From an uncultured Lachnospiraceae bacterium (GTDB taxonomy: Bacteria; Bacillota; Clostridia; Lachnospirales; Lachnospiraceae): a stretch of 64,000 nucleotides of DNA. Shown here one piece after another: positions 1 to 8,548 of this stretch. Positions within the stretch are counted from its first letter, which is position 1. Each line of letters begins with the position of its first letter. Position numbers and translations under genes: made by a program. The stretch spans positions 99,357 through 163,356 of the forward strand of contig CALGVA010000016.1 of the NCBI GenBank assembly GCA_937920345.1. Direction: 5' to 3'. The notes under the pieces are model-generated. The model searched no databases. It worked only from the letters and a program-made list of their open reading frames with translations, and was not told where the DNA came from.

Positions 1-744
1 TAATTCAAGCATGGTAAATTCTCCCGGGTTACCAATGTTAACCGGTCCGACAAAGTCCTCGCAGTTCATCATCCGTATCATCCCGTCTATCAGATCATCC
101 ACATAGCAAAAACTCCTGGTCTGCGTTCCATCCCCGTAGATCGTAATATCCTGACCCTTGAGCGCCTGAACAATAAAATTCGAAACAACCCGCCCGTCAT
201 TCTGGTTCATTCTGGGACCATACGTATTAAAAATACGAATTACGCGGATATCTACCTGATGCTGACGATGATAATCAAAAAAAAGCGTTTCCGCCATCCG
301 CTTTCCCTCATCATAACAGGAGCGAAGTCCGATCGGGTTCACACACCCGCGGTATGTCTCCGGCTGCGGATGAATCTCCGGATCTCCGTAAACCTCCGAT
401 GTACTTGCCTGAAGTATTCGTGCCTTGACCCGCTTTGCCAGTCCCAGCATATTAAGTGCGCCATGTATACTGGTTTTGGCCGTTTTAATAGGATTATACT
501 GATAATGTACCGGGCTTGCAGGACATGCCAGATTATAGATCTGGTCAACTTCCACATAAAGCGGTTCCGTTATATCATGACGAATAAATTCAAAATAGGG
601 ATTTGATAAAAGATGCCTGATATTGTCCTTACTGCCGGTAAAAAGATTGTCCACGCATATTACATCATTGCCCTCTGCAATCAGTCTGTCACACAAATGA
701 GATCCCAGGAAGCCCGCCCCGCCTGTTACTAGTACTCTTTTCAT
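1..744 (-). CDS. UDP-glucuronate decarboxylase (UXS), C-terminus cut by window edge
   Basis: Extended SDR enzyme that would convert UDP-glucuronate to UDP-xylose in the cytoplasm. The reading frame is open from an ATG at 744 to the window edge, giving 248 residues of an enzyme normally about 310 long. The N-terminal NAD site is GGAGFLG (residues 8-14), followed by STSEVYGDP from residue 114 and the catalytic tyrosine and lysine in YDEGK (144-148), which is the form typical of UXS rather than of dTDP-glucose dehydratases. The segment RSFCYVDDL further on also fits. GGAGG precedes the ATG. It follows a small GT2 gene by 48 bp and probably shares its promoter near 1554-1582. The missing part is only the end of the protein. 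Family assignment is strong; no biochemical claim beyond the family can be made. Confidence 0.93.
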   Translation of the reverse strand, partial: MKRVLVTGGAGFLGSHLCDRLIAEGNDVICVDNLFTGSKDNIRHLLSNPYFEFIRHDITEPLYVEVDQIYNLACPASPVHYQYNPIKTAKTSIHGALNMLGLAKRVKARILQASTSEVYGDPEIHPQPETYRGCVNPIGLRSCYDEGKRMAETLFFDYHRQHQVDIRVIRIFNTYGPRMNQNDGRVVSNFIVQALKGQDITIYGDGTQTRSFCYVDDLIDGMIRMMNCEDFVGPVNIGNPGEFTMLEL

Positions 745-792
745 CTTACATGTTTCCTCCCACGCTATATCCTTTGCTGTCTAAATAACTGA

Positions 793-1488
793 TCAACGAT
801 ACTTCCAGATCACGTAAAGCGCCCGTAATCCATCCTTAAATCCAATTTTCTTGCCCTCTTTGTTAGTCCTTGGATAATAAGAAATCGGCACTTCATGAAT
901 TCTGATTCGCATCTTCGACAGCTTGGCAGTAATCTCAGGTTCGAATCCAAAACGGTTTTCCTCAATGTCAACAGATTGAATAATTTCTCTTTTGAACGCT
1001 TTGTAACAGGTCTCCATATCCGTCAGTTTCTGATGTGTAAAAAAATTGGAAATTCTTGTAAGCCCGAGATTCGCCACTCTGTTTGCAAAATATCCCTTGC
1101 GTTTTTGATTCAGAAATCTCGAACCATAAACCACCCTTGCTTTTCCTTCAAAAATCGGATCTACAACTTTCGGATATTCCATCGGATCATACTCCAGATC
1201 CGCATCCTGAATAATAACCACGTCTCCTGTCGCCGCCTGAAAGCCTGTCCGAAGCGCTGCGCCTTTTCCCCCATTATGCTCATGATATATAATCCGGCTT
1301 ACAAGCGACTCGATCTTATCCTGAAGAACACGCCTGCTGCCATCCGTTGAGCAGTCGTCAACCACGATGACTTCTTTATCCTGCACCGGCGACTGCAGCA
1401 CTTTTTCAACAATCGCTTCAATATTTTTTTCTTCATTGTAACAGGGTATTATGACCGACAGCTTTCTGGATTTTGTTTCGGAATTCAT
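793..1488 (-). CDS. Small GT2 glycosyltransferase (DPM1/GtrB-like catalytic domain)
   Basis: A 231-residue family 2 glycosyltransferase with no membrane segment. It starts with a VIIPCYNEE motif, has the nucleotide-binding DDCSTDGS and the metal-binding D-A-D in QDADLEYDP, and so resembles polyprenyl-phosphate hexose synthases of the DPM1 type. Such enzymes load a sugar onto undecaprenyl phosphate for a GT-C transferase. The upstream gene at 1633 is a polytopic GT-C-like protein, so a donor-synthase plus transferase pair is plausible. AAGGAG lies 13 nt before the ATG at 1488, a long spacing, but no better in-frame start is seen. The gene has its own likely promoter at 1554-1582. The sugar substrate cannot be told from sequence. 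Confidence 0.88.
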   Translation of the reverse strand: MNSETKSRKLSVIIPCYNEEKNIEAIVEKVLQSPVQDKEVIVVDDCSTDGSRRVLQDKIESLVSRIIYHEHNGGKGAALRTGFQAATGDVVIIQDADLEYDPMEYPKVVDPIFEGKARVVYGSRFLNQKRKGYFANRVANLGLTRISNFFTHQKLTDMETCYKAFKREIIQSVDIEENRFGFEPEITAKLSKMRIRIHEVPISYYPRTNKEGKKIGFKDGLRALYVIWKYR

Positions 1489-1553
1489 TGTACGTGAATT
1501 TCTCCTTTTTCATGTAGTCTACCATACATGCTTCATGAACTGTATGAATGTAT

Positions 1554-1582
1554 ATTTTAGCATAATTACTTATGTTTTACAA
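1554..1582 (-). promoter_or_regulatory. Likely sigma-A promoter for GT2 and UXS genes
   Basis: Read on the minus strand there is TTGTAA, a 17-bp spacer and TAAAAT, inside an A/T-rich 144-bp intergenic stretch. The expected start of transcription is about 60 bp before the GT2 start codon. This suggests the last two genes can be expressed separately from the CDP-sugar genes upstream. No convincing terminator for the upstream operon is seen. Confidence 0.6.
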
Positions 1583-1632
1583 CTTTTTAAACAGAAAATA
1601 CTGTCCTCCGGCTCTCATTACCTCTGCGCGCT

Positions 1633-3069
1633 TCACAGTACCATCCCGACAATATCTCTGATGGTATTCCAGTCCGCGCCGTCAGATGGCAGTACGCGAT
1701 ACCAGTACGCCGCCATACAGATCAGATTCCAGACAATACAGATCCCGCAGTATGCAAAGACAGCTCCGGACAGCACTTTATATTTTCCACTCCTGCCGCC
1801 CTGCAGTCTCCACTCCTCCAGCCTTTGCAATAAAGCTGCAATAAAAACGGCAAACAGACACATAAAGTCAACCACGACACGCTGTCCGAATGAACCGCCG
1901 TAATACCACATCCACCATGCGCTTGATACATACATGATCAATACAAAAAACAGAACAAGCCCTGTATAAAGTTTTCTCTTTGCCTTATATGCAATCATCA
2001 TGCCGATTACGGAAAGAAGCAGAATCGGACTCCAGAAAAACATTCCTTTTTTCACACTAAACAGAAAATTACCAAGCTGCGGCGCCAGCCAGTAAAAGGC
2101 TTCGTTTCCGTAAGAGTACGCGAACCAGTGTCCCGTAGCCCTGTGCCAGTATAGCAGCTGCGGAAACAGTGTTACAAACCCTGTCAGGACAATCGGAACC
2201 GCCCTTGCCGGCTTCAGGATCACAGTTACTCTCTCCTTGAGTGTTTTCCAGTCTGTAACGCCATAGAATACATAAGTCAGCACAAATAAAATGTTCGTAT
2301 TGCGGCACATGAAGATCAGTCCTGCCAGCAGGCCGAATATGCAGGTCTGCCACAGTCTGTTTCTGCCCTCTGCATCCCGTTCTTCATACCAGCATAAATA
2401 GTACAGAAACAAATTAAACAGAAAATAAGAATACACATGTGAAAAGCAGGCATCATAAGAAGCGTAATGAAACAGATTTGTCCCGTACGTAATCACGATA
2501 CACGAAATCAGGGATACGCGCTTTGAAAAACGAAGGTATTTCGTCAACAGCATGTACAGCAATGCCGTACCTGCTATCCAGTAGCAAACGCCCCCGGCAA
2601 GTATCATGTACTGATACAAGTTACTGTATCCGGTTGCCGTCACACTCCCCGTCAGAGCGTCCCGCAGCAGACTGATCAAATGTGCCGTGAAAAAAAACGG
2701 GCTTTCCATAATCGCGACTCCCACCGGGTATTTGTTGACCATTCCCCCGGCAGCCTCGATCAGCTTTAACGTATGCTCCCATTTCCCCTCTTCGATAAAA
2801 CCGAAGCTGAAATCCCGATAGATCAGCGCCGGCAGATAAGCATAATATCCGAACCCGTCAGAATATACCTTGGGTGCATTGAGTACTTTGATATGATATA
2901 CCCATACAATACTGCCAAGCATCAGGCATGCTGTTATAATCAGGAAAGCTGCCAGCCCTTTCTCCTGAAGCATCCAGTTCATCATTTTCTTAATCAAGTT
3001 ATCACTTTTTCTTTTTTCTTTCATATCTCTCTTCTCTGTTCTGATTCCATTTTGATCAAGTCCGCTCAT
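1633..3069 (-). CDS. Polytopic membrane protein, GT-C glycosyltransferase-like
   Basis: A 478-residue protein with a basic cytoplasmic N-terminus (about 35 residues) and roughly ten hydrophobic segments. After the first membrane segment an exposed acidic stretch, SDGFGYYAYLPAL, is in the position where GT-C mannosyl- or arabinosyltransferases carry their catalytic aspartate. This and the neighbouring DPM1-like GT2 suggest it transfers a sugar from an undecaprenyl-phosphate donor on the outer face of the membrane. The ATG overlaps the stop of the CDP-glucose dehydratase gene in an ATGA arrangement, so translation is coupled. It could instead be a polymerase-like protein; no Wzy signature can be proved. 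I do not recognise a specific family beyond GT-C. Confidence 0.72.
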   Translation of the reverse strand: MSGLDQNGIRTEKRDMKEKRKSDNLIKKMMNWMLQEKGLAAFLIITACLMLGSIVWVYHIKVLNAPKVYSDGFGYYAYLPALIYRDFSFGFIEEGKWEHTLKLIEAAGGMVNKYPVGVAIMESPFFFTAHLISLLRDALTGSVTATGYSNLYQYMILAGGVCYWIAGTALLYMLLTKYLRFSKRVSLISCIVITYGTNLFHYASYDACFSHVYSYFLFNLFLYYLCWYEERDAEGRNRLWQTCIFGLLAGLIFMCRNTNILFVLTYVFYGVTDWKTLKERVTVILKPARAVPIVLTGFVTLFPQLLYWHRATGHWFAYSYGNEAFYWLAPQLGNFLFSVKKGMFFWSPILLLSVIGMMIAYKAKRKLYTGLVLFFVLIMYVSSAWWMWYYGGSFGQRVVVDFMCLFAVFIAALLQRLEEWRLQGGRSGKYKVLSGAVFAYCGICIVWNLICMAAYWYRVLPSDGADWNTIRDIVGMVL

Positions 3070-4190
3070 AATTCAGGACCCGCCTTCTTCTCATGCAGGA
3101 ACCCATCGATCTGTCTGTTCATCAGTTCTGCTATATCTTCTCTGCCCTGATAGGCAGCCGTCCACTCCACGATCTTCTCCATAGCCTGCTCTACGTTCCA
3201 CACCGGTCTCCAGTCAAACGCTCTTTTGAGCTTAGCGCAATCCAGCTTCAGGAAATTCGCCTCGTGCGGACCGCCGTCATACTCGTTACGCCAACTCACC
3301 TGCTGTCCTGCCGCCCGGCTCCACTTCTCACAGAACAGTGTCACGATCTCACCTGTCGTATAGCAGTCCGTCTCATCCGGTCCCACGTTATAACACCCCG
3401 CATACGCCGGATCTTCATACTGTTTCGCCGCCAGCATCAGGTATACCGCAACCGGCTCCAGTACATGCTGATACGGTCGCGTGGAATACGGATTCCTGAC
3501 AATGATCTCCCGCCCCGAAAGAACCGCGCGCACACAGTCCGGAATAATACGGTCTGCCGCGAAATCGCCGCCGCCGATCACATTACCGGCTCTCGCCGTG
3601 GAGACCGCCGCCGGATGTGCAGCTGCGTCATCCCCGCATTCTGCCGGATTCATGAAGGAGTTCTTATAGCTGCTTGTGACCAGTTCTGAACAGGACTTCG
3701 AGTTGGAATAGGGATCATACCCGTTCAGTTCTTCATTTTCCCGATATCCCCACTCCCACTCTCTGTTCAGATACACCTTATCCGTCGTCACATTTACGAA
3801 AGACCGCACACACGGATGCGTGCGGACACACTCCAGTATATTGACGGTTCCCATGACATTCACTTCGTAGGTATAAACAGGATTGCGGTACGACTCCCTG
3901 ACGATCGGCTGCGCCGCCATATGAATGACGATCTCCGGTTCTGTTTCATCAAATACACTTCTGAGGTGTTCCAGATCACGAATATCCCCTGTCACGGAAT
4001 ACATTTTGTCTTCTATGCCGCTCAGCGCGTAGACACTCGGCTCCGCGGGCGGCTCCAGCGCATATCCCGTTACCTGCGCACCGGCCTGCACCAGCAGCAT
4101 ACACATCCATGTACCCTTAAAGCCTGTGTGTCCCGTGACCAGCACCCTTTTCCCTTTATAAAAGTCCAGTCCGAAATCAAATTGTCCCAT
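3066..4190 (-). CDS. rfbG: CDP-glucose 4,6-dehydratase
   Basis: Extended SDR enzyme, 374 residues, the usual length for RfbG. It converts CDP-D-glucose to CDP-4-keto-6-deoxyglucose, the second step toward CDP-3,6-dideoxyhexoses. The dinucleotide site is GHTGFKG (residues 20-26), a signature of the CDP-glucose branch; TTDK lies at 135-138 and the catalytic YSNSK at 161-165. The order downstream of RfbF and RfbH matches CDP-sugar operons in enteric bacteria. A strong GAGGTGAT ribosome site spans the stop codon of the preceding rfbH gene, so the two are tightly linked. Family assignment is firm. Confidence 0.95.
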   Translation of the reverse strand: MGQFDFGLDFYKGKRVLVTGHTGFKGTWMCMLLVQAGAQVTGYALEPPAEPSVYALSGIEDKMYSVTGDIRDLEHLRSVFDETEPEIVIHMAAQPIVRESYRNPVYTYEVNVMGTVNILECVRTHPCVRSFVNVTTDKVYLNREWEWGYRENEELNGYDPYSNSKSCSELVTSSYKNSFMNPAECGDDAAAHPAAVSTARAGNVIGGGDFAADRIIPDCVRAVLSGREIIVRNPYSTRPYQHVLEPVAVYLMLAAKQYEDPAYAGCYNVGPDETDCYTTGEIVTLFCEKWSRAAGQQVSWRNEYDGGPHEANFLKLDCAKLKRAFDWRPVWNVEQAMEKIVEWTAAYQGREDIAELMNRQIDGFLHEKKAGPEL

Positions 4191-4193
4191 AAA

Positions 4194-5546
4194 TCACCTC
4201 ACCGCGCTGAGCAGTGTCCTCGCCATATAATCGATCATCTCGTCCGTCATGCCGGGATAGACTCCGATCCAGAACGTGTCTTCCATAATACGATCCGTAT
4301 TTGTCAGCTCTCCCGCGATCCGATATCCATCCTGTGCCGCCCGCATTTCATCGAAGCACGGGTGTTTCGTCAGATTGCCCGCAAAAAGCATTCTGGTCTG
4401 AATACCATGTTCTTCCATATACTGTACGACTTTACCGCGGCTGACACCCTCCTTGCAGGTGATCAGAAAACCAAACCAGCTCGGATCGGAATGCTCACAT
4501 GCCTCCGGCAGAATCAGTTTATCCGTGATATGCTCCGTCTCATCGGCTGCCAGCAGAGCCGTCTTCAACCTGTTGAAATTATGCCGTCTTCTCTCCACAA
4601 AAGCGGGGAATTTCTCCAGCTGCGCACAACCGATCGCCGCCTGCATATCCGTCGCTTTCAGATTATACCCGAAATGAGAATACACATACTTATGATCATA
4701 TCCGAGCGGCAGATCACCGTACTGTCTGTCAAAACGATGACCGCACAGGTTGTCCCGCCCCGACGGGCAGACACAATCTCTCCCCCAGTCTCTGAAAGAG
4801 CGAATGCACTTATGCAGCAGCGGGTTATCCGTATATACCGCGCCGCCCTCTCCCATCGTCATATGATGCGGCGGATAGAAACTGGAGGTTCCGATGTCAC
4901 CGATGGTGCCTGTCAGTCTCTTCACACCGTCTATGGTATATTCGGAGCCGAGGGCATCACAGTTGTCCTCCACCAGCCACAGATTATGTTTCTTACAGAA
5001 TGCACTGACTGCCCCAAGATCAAACGGATTGCCCAGCGTATGCGCGATCATGACCGCTTTCGTCCGCCCTGACAAAGCTCCTTCAAGCAGCGTCACGTCT
5101 ATGTTGTACTGCGGAATCGTCACATCCACGAATACCGGCACCGCCCCGAACTGAATCATCGGCGCTACCGTCGTCGGAAATCCCGCCGCTACTGTGATCA
5201 CTTCATCGCCACGCCGGATCGCACGCTCTCCCAGAAGCGGTGACGTCAGCGCCATAAAAGCGAGCAGATTCGCCGAGGAACCGGAATTTACGAGCGAACA
5301 GAACCGCACGCCCAGATACTCCGCCATCTTCTTTTCAAACGCATCCGTATACCGTCCGGCTGTCAGCCAGAATTCCAGTGCGCTGTCCACCAGATTAATC
5401 ATCTCCGCGCTGTCATAGACTCTGGATGCATACGGAATCCTCTGCCCCTCCTCAAAGGGCTTCTTTATATTGTGATAGGTATCGCAATAGTCTTTTACCA
5501 GACTTAGTATTTCTTCTCTTGCCTGCTGTTCTGTTTTCTGATTCAT
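4194..5546 (-). CDS. rfbH: CDP-6-deoxy-4-keto-glucose 3-dehydrase (E1, RfbH)
   Basis: A PMP-dependent [2Fe-2S] dehydrase of the DegT fold that removes the 3-hydroxyl group of CDP-4-keto-6-deoxyglucose. Two features separate it from ordinary aminotransferases. The PLP lysine is replaced by histidine in SFYPPHHMT (His 227/228). Four cysteines are in the E1 pattern: Cys196, then Cys258-X-Cys260-X7-Cys268. Length is 450 residues from the ATG at 5546, chosen because GGAGG is 6 nt upstream; a longer GTG start at 5567 lies upstream of that site. E1 enzymes need an iron-sulfur flavin reductase (E3) to deliver electrons. No such gene is in the window, so it must be supplied elsewhere. Confidence 0.95.
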   Translation of the reverse strand: MNQKTEQQAREEILSLVKDYCDTYHNIKKPFEEGQRIPYASRVYDSAEMINLVDSALEFWLTAGRYTDAFEKKMAEYLGVRFCSLVNSGSSANLLAFMALTSPLLGERAIRRGDEVITVAAGFPTTVAPMIQFGAVPVFVDVTIPQYNIDVTLLEGALSGRTKAVMIAHTLGNPFDLGAVSAFCKKHNLWLVEDNCDALGSEYTIDGVKRLTGTIGDIGTSSFYPPHHMTMGEGGAVYTDNPLLHKCIRSFRDWGRDCVCPSGRDNLCGHRFDRQYGDLPLGYDHKYVYSHFGYNLKATDMQAAIGCAQLEKFPAFVERRRHNFNRLKTALLAADETEHITDKLILPEACEHSDPSWFGFLITCKEGVSRGKVVQYMEEHGIQTRMLFAGNLTKHPCFDEMRAAQDGYRIAGELTNTDRIMEDTFWIGVYPGMTDEMIDYMARTLLSAVR

Positions 5547-5625
5547 TTCTGTCCTCCGTGCACGCACACTATGATTTCATTCTATTATTCTGCCATATGA
5601 AGATTACGCTGCCGGCGTTTGCGGT

Positions 5626-6399
5626 TCACCACACCTTCCAGGGCGCTTTTCCTCCGCTCCATAATCCCTCCAGATACGCCCGGTCATGCACCGTATCCAT
5701 CGGTGACCAGAACCCCGGATGTCTGTAAGCCGCCATCTGCCGGTCCTTTGCCAGCTGTTCAAAAGGTGACGCTTCCAGCATCTGCGAGCCGTCCCCGAGA
5801 TAATCAAACACTTCCCTGTTCAGCACCATGAAGCCTGCGTTGACCCATGACTGGTCTTTTCGCGCCTTCTCTTTAAAGCTCTCGATCATATCGTGACCGT
5901 CTATCTTGATGGCGCCGAAACGCCCCGCAGGCTGTGTCGTCGTAATCGTAGCAATTCTGCCGTGCGACCTGTGAAAAGCAAGCAGTGCCGGAATATCCAC
6001 ATCCGCCACGCCATCCCCGTAGGTCAGCATAAAACACTCATCTTCCCCGATATAATCCCGTATCTGCAGGATGCGGCCGGCCGTCAGCGTTTCCAGTCCG
6101 GTGTTCGCAAGCGTCACTCGCCACGGCTCTGCGGTGGAATTGTGATACTCTCTCGATTTATCCTGCAGACCAAACGTCGCGTCGGACTGGTACATATAGT
6201 AATGGATAAAATAGTCCTTGATCATATGCCCCTTATAGCCACAGCAAATAATGAAATCATGATAGCCGTAAGTGGAATATATTTTCATAATATGCCAGAG
6301 AATCGGTCTGTCTCCGATCTCCACCATCGGTTTTGGCTTTAAGACCGATTCTTCATTGATACGGCTTCCCCTGCCGCCGGCCAGAATAACTACTTTCAT
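5626..6399 (-). CDS. rfbF: Glucose-1-phosphate cytidylyltransferase
   Basis: Makes CDP-glucose from CTP and glucose 1-phosphate, the first step of the CDP-3,6-dideoxyhexose route. The 257-residue length is normal for RfbF. The N-terminus carries the nucleotide-binding GGRGSRI (residues 8-14) and KPKPM (21-25); IICCGYKG and the acidic metal site LTYGDGV follow, and GFWSPMDT lies near the C-terminus. Start at 6399 places the conserved MKVVILAGG at the N-terminus with GGAGA 8 nt upstream; upstream in-frame codons run into the preceding gene without a ribosome site. It is followed after 79 bp by rfbH. Family assignment is firm. Confidence 0.95.
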   Translation of the reverse strand: MKVVILAGGRGSRINEESVLKPKPMVEIGDRPILWHIMKIYSTYGYHDFIICCGYKGHMIKDYFIHYYMYQSDATFGLQDKSREYHNSTAEPWRVTLANTGLETLTAGRILQIRDYIGEDECFMLTYGDGVADVDIPALLAFHRSHGRIATITTTQPAGRFGAIKIDGHDMIESFKEKARKDQSWVNAGFMVLNREVFDYLGDGSQMLEASPFEQLAKDRQMAAYRHPGFWSPMDTVHDRAYLEGLWSGGKAPWKVW

Positions 6400-6468
6400 T
6401 TGATAAATTCTCCACTCGTGTACAGTTTGCAGATCTGATTCATCCGAATCCCGTTCTGCCATTGCAAA

Positions 6469-7251
6469 TTAATCTGACGGCATCTCATTTTTAATCCATG
6501 GCGCAATTCCTGCATTCCACAGATTCTCCATATTGACCCTGTCACGATAAGTCTCCACCGGCGTCCAGAAGCCTTCATGCTTATATGTCGTAAGCTGCTT
6601 TCCCTCCACCAAATTTTTAATCAGAAAACTCTCCAACTCATAATTTCCGTTTAAAATACGAAATATTTTTCTGTTGAATGCAAAGAGACAGGCATTTGTC
6701 CATGCCTGGTTTTCTTCTGCACTGTTCTGCCGCCCCATAACAAATCCTTCAGGACTTATTTCCAGCGACTTGTTACGTCCTGTCGGCCGTGCCACCGCCA
6801 TCGTTGCAGTCGTCCCCTGCCTTATATGATAATCGTACATCTGTGACACATTGATATCCGAGAGGCAGTCCCCGTATGTTAAAATGAAATTCTCCTCCTC
6901 AATATAGTTTTGAATCTGCGCTACCCGCTGGCCCGTAGCACTATATAAGCCTGTATCGACCACCGTAACTTTCCAGTCCTCCGTGCGGTTCTTATGAACC
7001 TCTATCGTATTATCCTGCAGATTAACCGTAATATCTGACTGGTAAATATAATAATCCATAAAATACTCTTTAATCAGATTAACTTTATACCCGCCGCATA
7101 TAATAAACTCCTTAAATCCATATTCAGAAAAGCTCTTCATGACATGCCACAGCAACGGTTTCCCGCCGATTTCCACCATAGGCTTCGGAATGCCCTCCTG
7201 CTCGTTGCTGATCGTACTCCTTGTTCCTCCCGCCAATATAACTATCTTCAT
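6469..7251 (-). CDS. RfbF-like sugar nucleotidyltransferase with altered signature
   Basis: A 260-residue paralogue of the adjacent RfbF, aligned along its whole length (KPMVEIGGKPLLWHVMK, IICGGYKVNLIKEYF, LTYGDCLSD, GFWTPVETYRDR). The active-site signature differs: the usual GGxGxR is GGTRSTI, so glycine 11 is arginine and arginine 13 is threonine, and the first lysine of KPKPM is isoleucine 21. These residues contact the triphosphate in the family. The enzyme may use another sugar phosphate, may have changed mechanism, or may be non-catalytic. The rest of the fold, including the GD of the metal site, is intact, so it is not a decaying pseudogene. The ATG overlaps the stop of the flippase gene by four bases. 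Confidence 0.85.
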   Translation of the reverse strand: MKIVILAGGTRSTISNEQEGIPKPMVEIGGKPLLWHVMKSFSEYGFKEFIICGGYKVNLIKEYFMDYYIYQSDITVNLQDNTIEVHKNRTEDWKVTVVDTGLYSATGQRVAQIQNYIEEENFILTYGDCLSDINVSQMYDYHIRQGTTATMAVARPTGRNKSLEISPEGFVMGRQNSAEENQAWTNACLFAFNRKIFRILNGNYELESFLIKNLVEGKQLTTYKHEGFWTPVETYRDRVNMENLWNAGIAPWIKNEMPSD

Positions 7252-8516
7252 GTTTTATGTCCTTTCAGTTTTGTAACCAGAATGCCTCCATACAGCAGAC
7301 AAAGCAGCATCATCAATACCGTATAACAGAGCGCGGCTCCTACCGTCCCGTATCTCGATACAACCGCCGGCAGACTGACAGCTGCCGCGGCTGCAACAAT
7401 ACAGTGGGGCAGCAGCAATGCATTCTGGCAGCGCATGATCGTCAGAACCACACTTTGATACCCCGACGTTGCCAGAAAGGCACTCGCCAGAAGCAAGATC
7501 ATCAATTCCCTTTTGTAGCCCGTCAGATCCGTATTATAAAGCATCGACAGCACCGGAATCCCCAGCAGATAAGCGCCTGCCATGCAGACCCCCGCGAGCG
7601 CTCCTATGATGCTGATCTGTCTTGCGATCCGCTTTCTGAACTTTCCGATCTGCCCCTGTTCCCATTCAACCGCCATTGGAACCAGCGTGGGCTGATAGAT
7701 GAAATTATTCAGCAGCCCGATCACAAATACCGGCATCGCCACAAACCCGTAGCACGCCTGTATTTCATCCGTCATATACGCATCAATGGCGTATTTAGGC
7801 ATATTGTTTTCATAAAGCGCTAGAAATGAAATTCCAAACAGCGGCAGGACTGCTTTCAGAAGCCGTCCGACCTGCCCGAAATCGATCTTATTGCCGATCA
7901 GACTTCTAAACCGGTCTTCCTCCCCGCAAAACCTTGGGTATGATGTCCATAACAAGATCAGGAACAGCAGCGTGGAAAGAATCACGCAGCCTGTTAAAGT
8001 GTCCCGCAGATTCCGGCTGCCGTAAAGCACCACCGGAAAAAGCAAAAGAATGCCGGTCCATCTCGCACAGAACATCCTCGCACCCGCATACAGTCTGCCT
8101 CTTCGCTGATAATATCCCCAGATAACATCTTCCAGCGCCTCAACTGCATAAATCATACATACCGCAAAAATGATCCCGATTTTATCGGAACTGTATTCTA
8201 ACCGTGCCGCCGCATAACCCAGATAGCCGCAGACGGCTGCAATCATAAGCAGAACAGTTATGCAGCGGGTCGTTAAATACGTAAAAAATGAAAATCTGTT
8301 TTCCACATCCGTCACTTGAAAATTGCGCACACCGAACTTTCCTATCGGCAGCATAAGATTGCCTACCGCAAATGCCATTGTCAGCATTCCCGCATCTGTC
8401 AATCCTGTTACCCGTGTGACGATCATAGACATAACGACAGCCTCCGCAGCATTGATCAGCCCGGCGGCGGTATTCCAGATATAATCTTTTCTACGTGGGT
8501 TATCCATACGAACCAT
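7248..8516 (-). CDS. Wzx-type oligosaccharide flippase
   Basis: A 422-residue protein made of about twelve hydrophobic helices with short loops, starting with a basic NPRRKDYIWNTAAGLINAAE segment that is typical of the polysaccharide transporter branch of the MATE/MVF superfamily. It would flip lipid-linked repeat units across the cytoplasmic membrane. It sits between a GT2 gene and the CDP-sugar genes and overlaps the next gene by ATGA. No strong ribosome site precedes the ATG at 8516; the methionine at 8507 is an alternative. Family-level call is good, the glycan carried is unknown. Confidence 0.85.
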   Translation of the reverse strand: MVRMDNPRRKDYIWNTAAGLINAAEAVVMSMIVTRVTGLTDAGMLTMAFAVGNLMLPIGKFGVRNFQVTDVENRFSFFTYLTTRCITVLLMIAAVCGYLGYAAARLEYSSDKIGIIFAVCMIYAVEALEDVIWGYYQRRGRLYAGARMFCARWTGILLLFPVVLYGSRNLRDTLTGCVILSTLLFLILLWTSYPRFCGEEDRFRSLIGNKIDFGQVGRLLKAVLPLFGISFLALYENNMPKYAIDAYMTDEIQACYGFVAMPVFVIGLLNNFIYQPTLVPMAVEWEQGQIGKFRKRIARQISIIGALAGVCMAGAYLLGIPVLSMLYNTDLTGYKRELMILLLASAFLATSGYQSVVLTIMRCQNALLLPHCIVAAAAAVSLPAVVSRYGTVGAALCYTVLMMLLCLLYGGILVTKLKGHKT

Positions 8517-8548
8517 AATTTATACCATTCAAAAAATCAATGAATCTT

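Noticed and set aside
259..606. Plus-strand open frame of 115 codons at the left edge
   Set aside because: The minus strand here encodes UDP-glucuronate decarboxylase with intact motifs, which explains the region.
3816..5072. Plus-strand open frame of 418 codons
   Set aside because: It lies antisense to rfbH and rfbG, whose motifs are fully conserved; it has no ribosome site and an unnatural composition rich in R, H and I.
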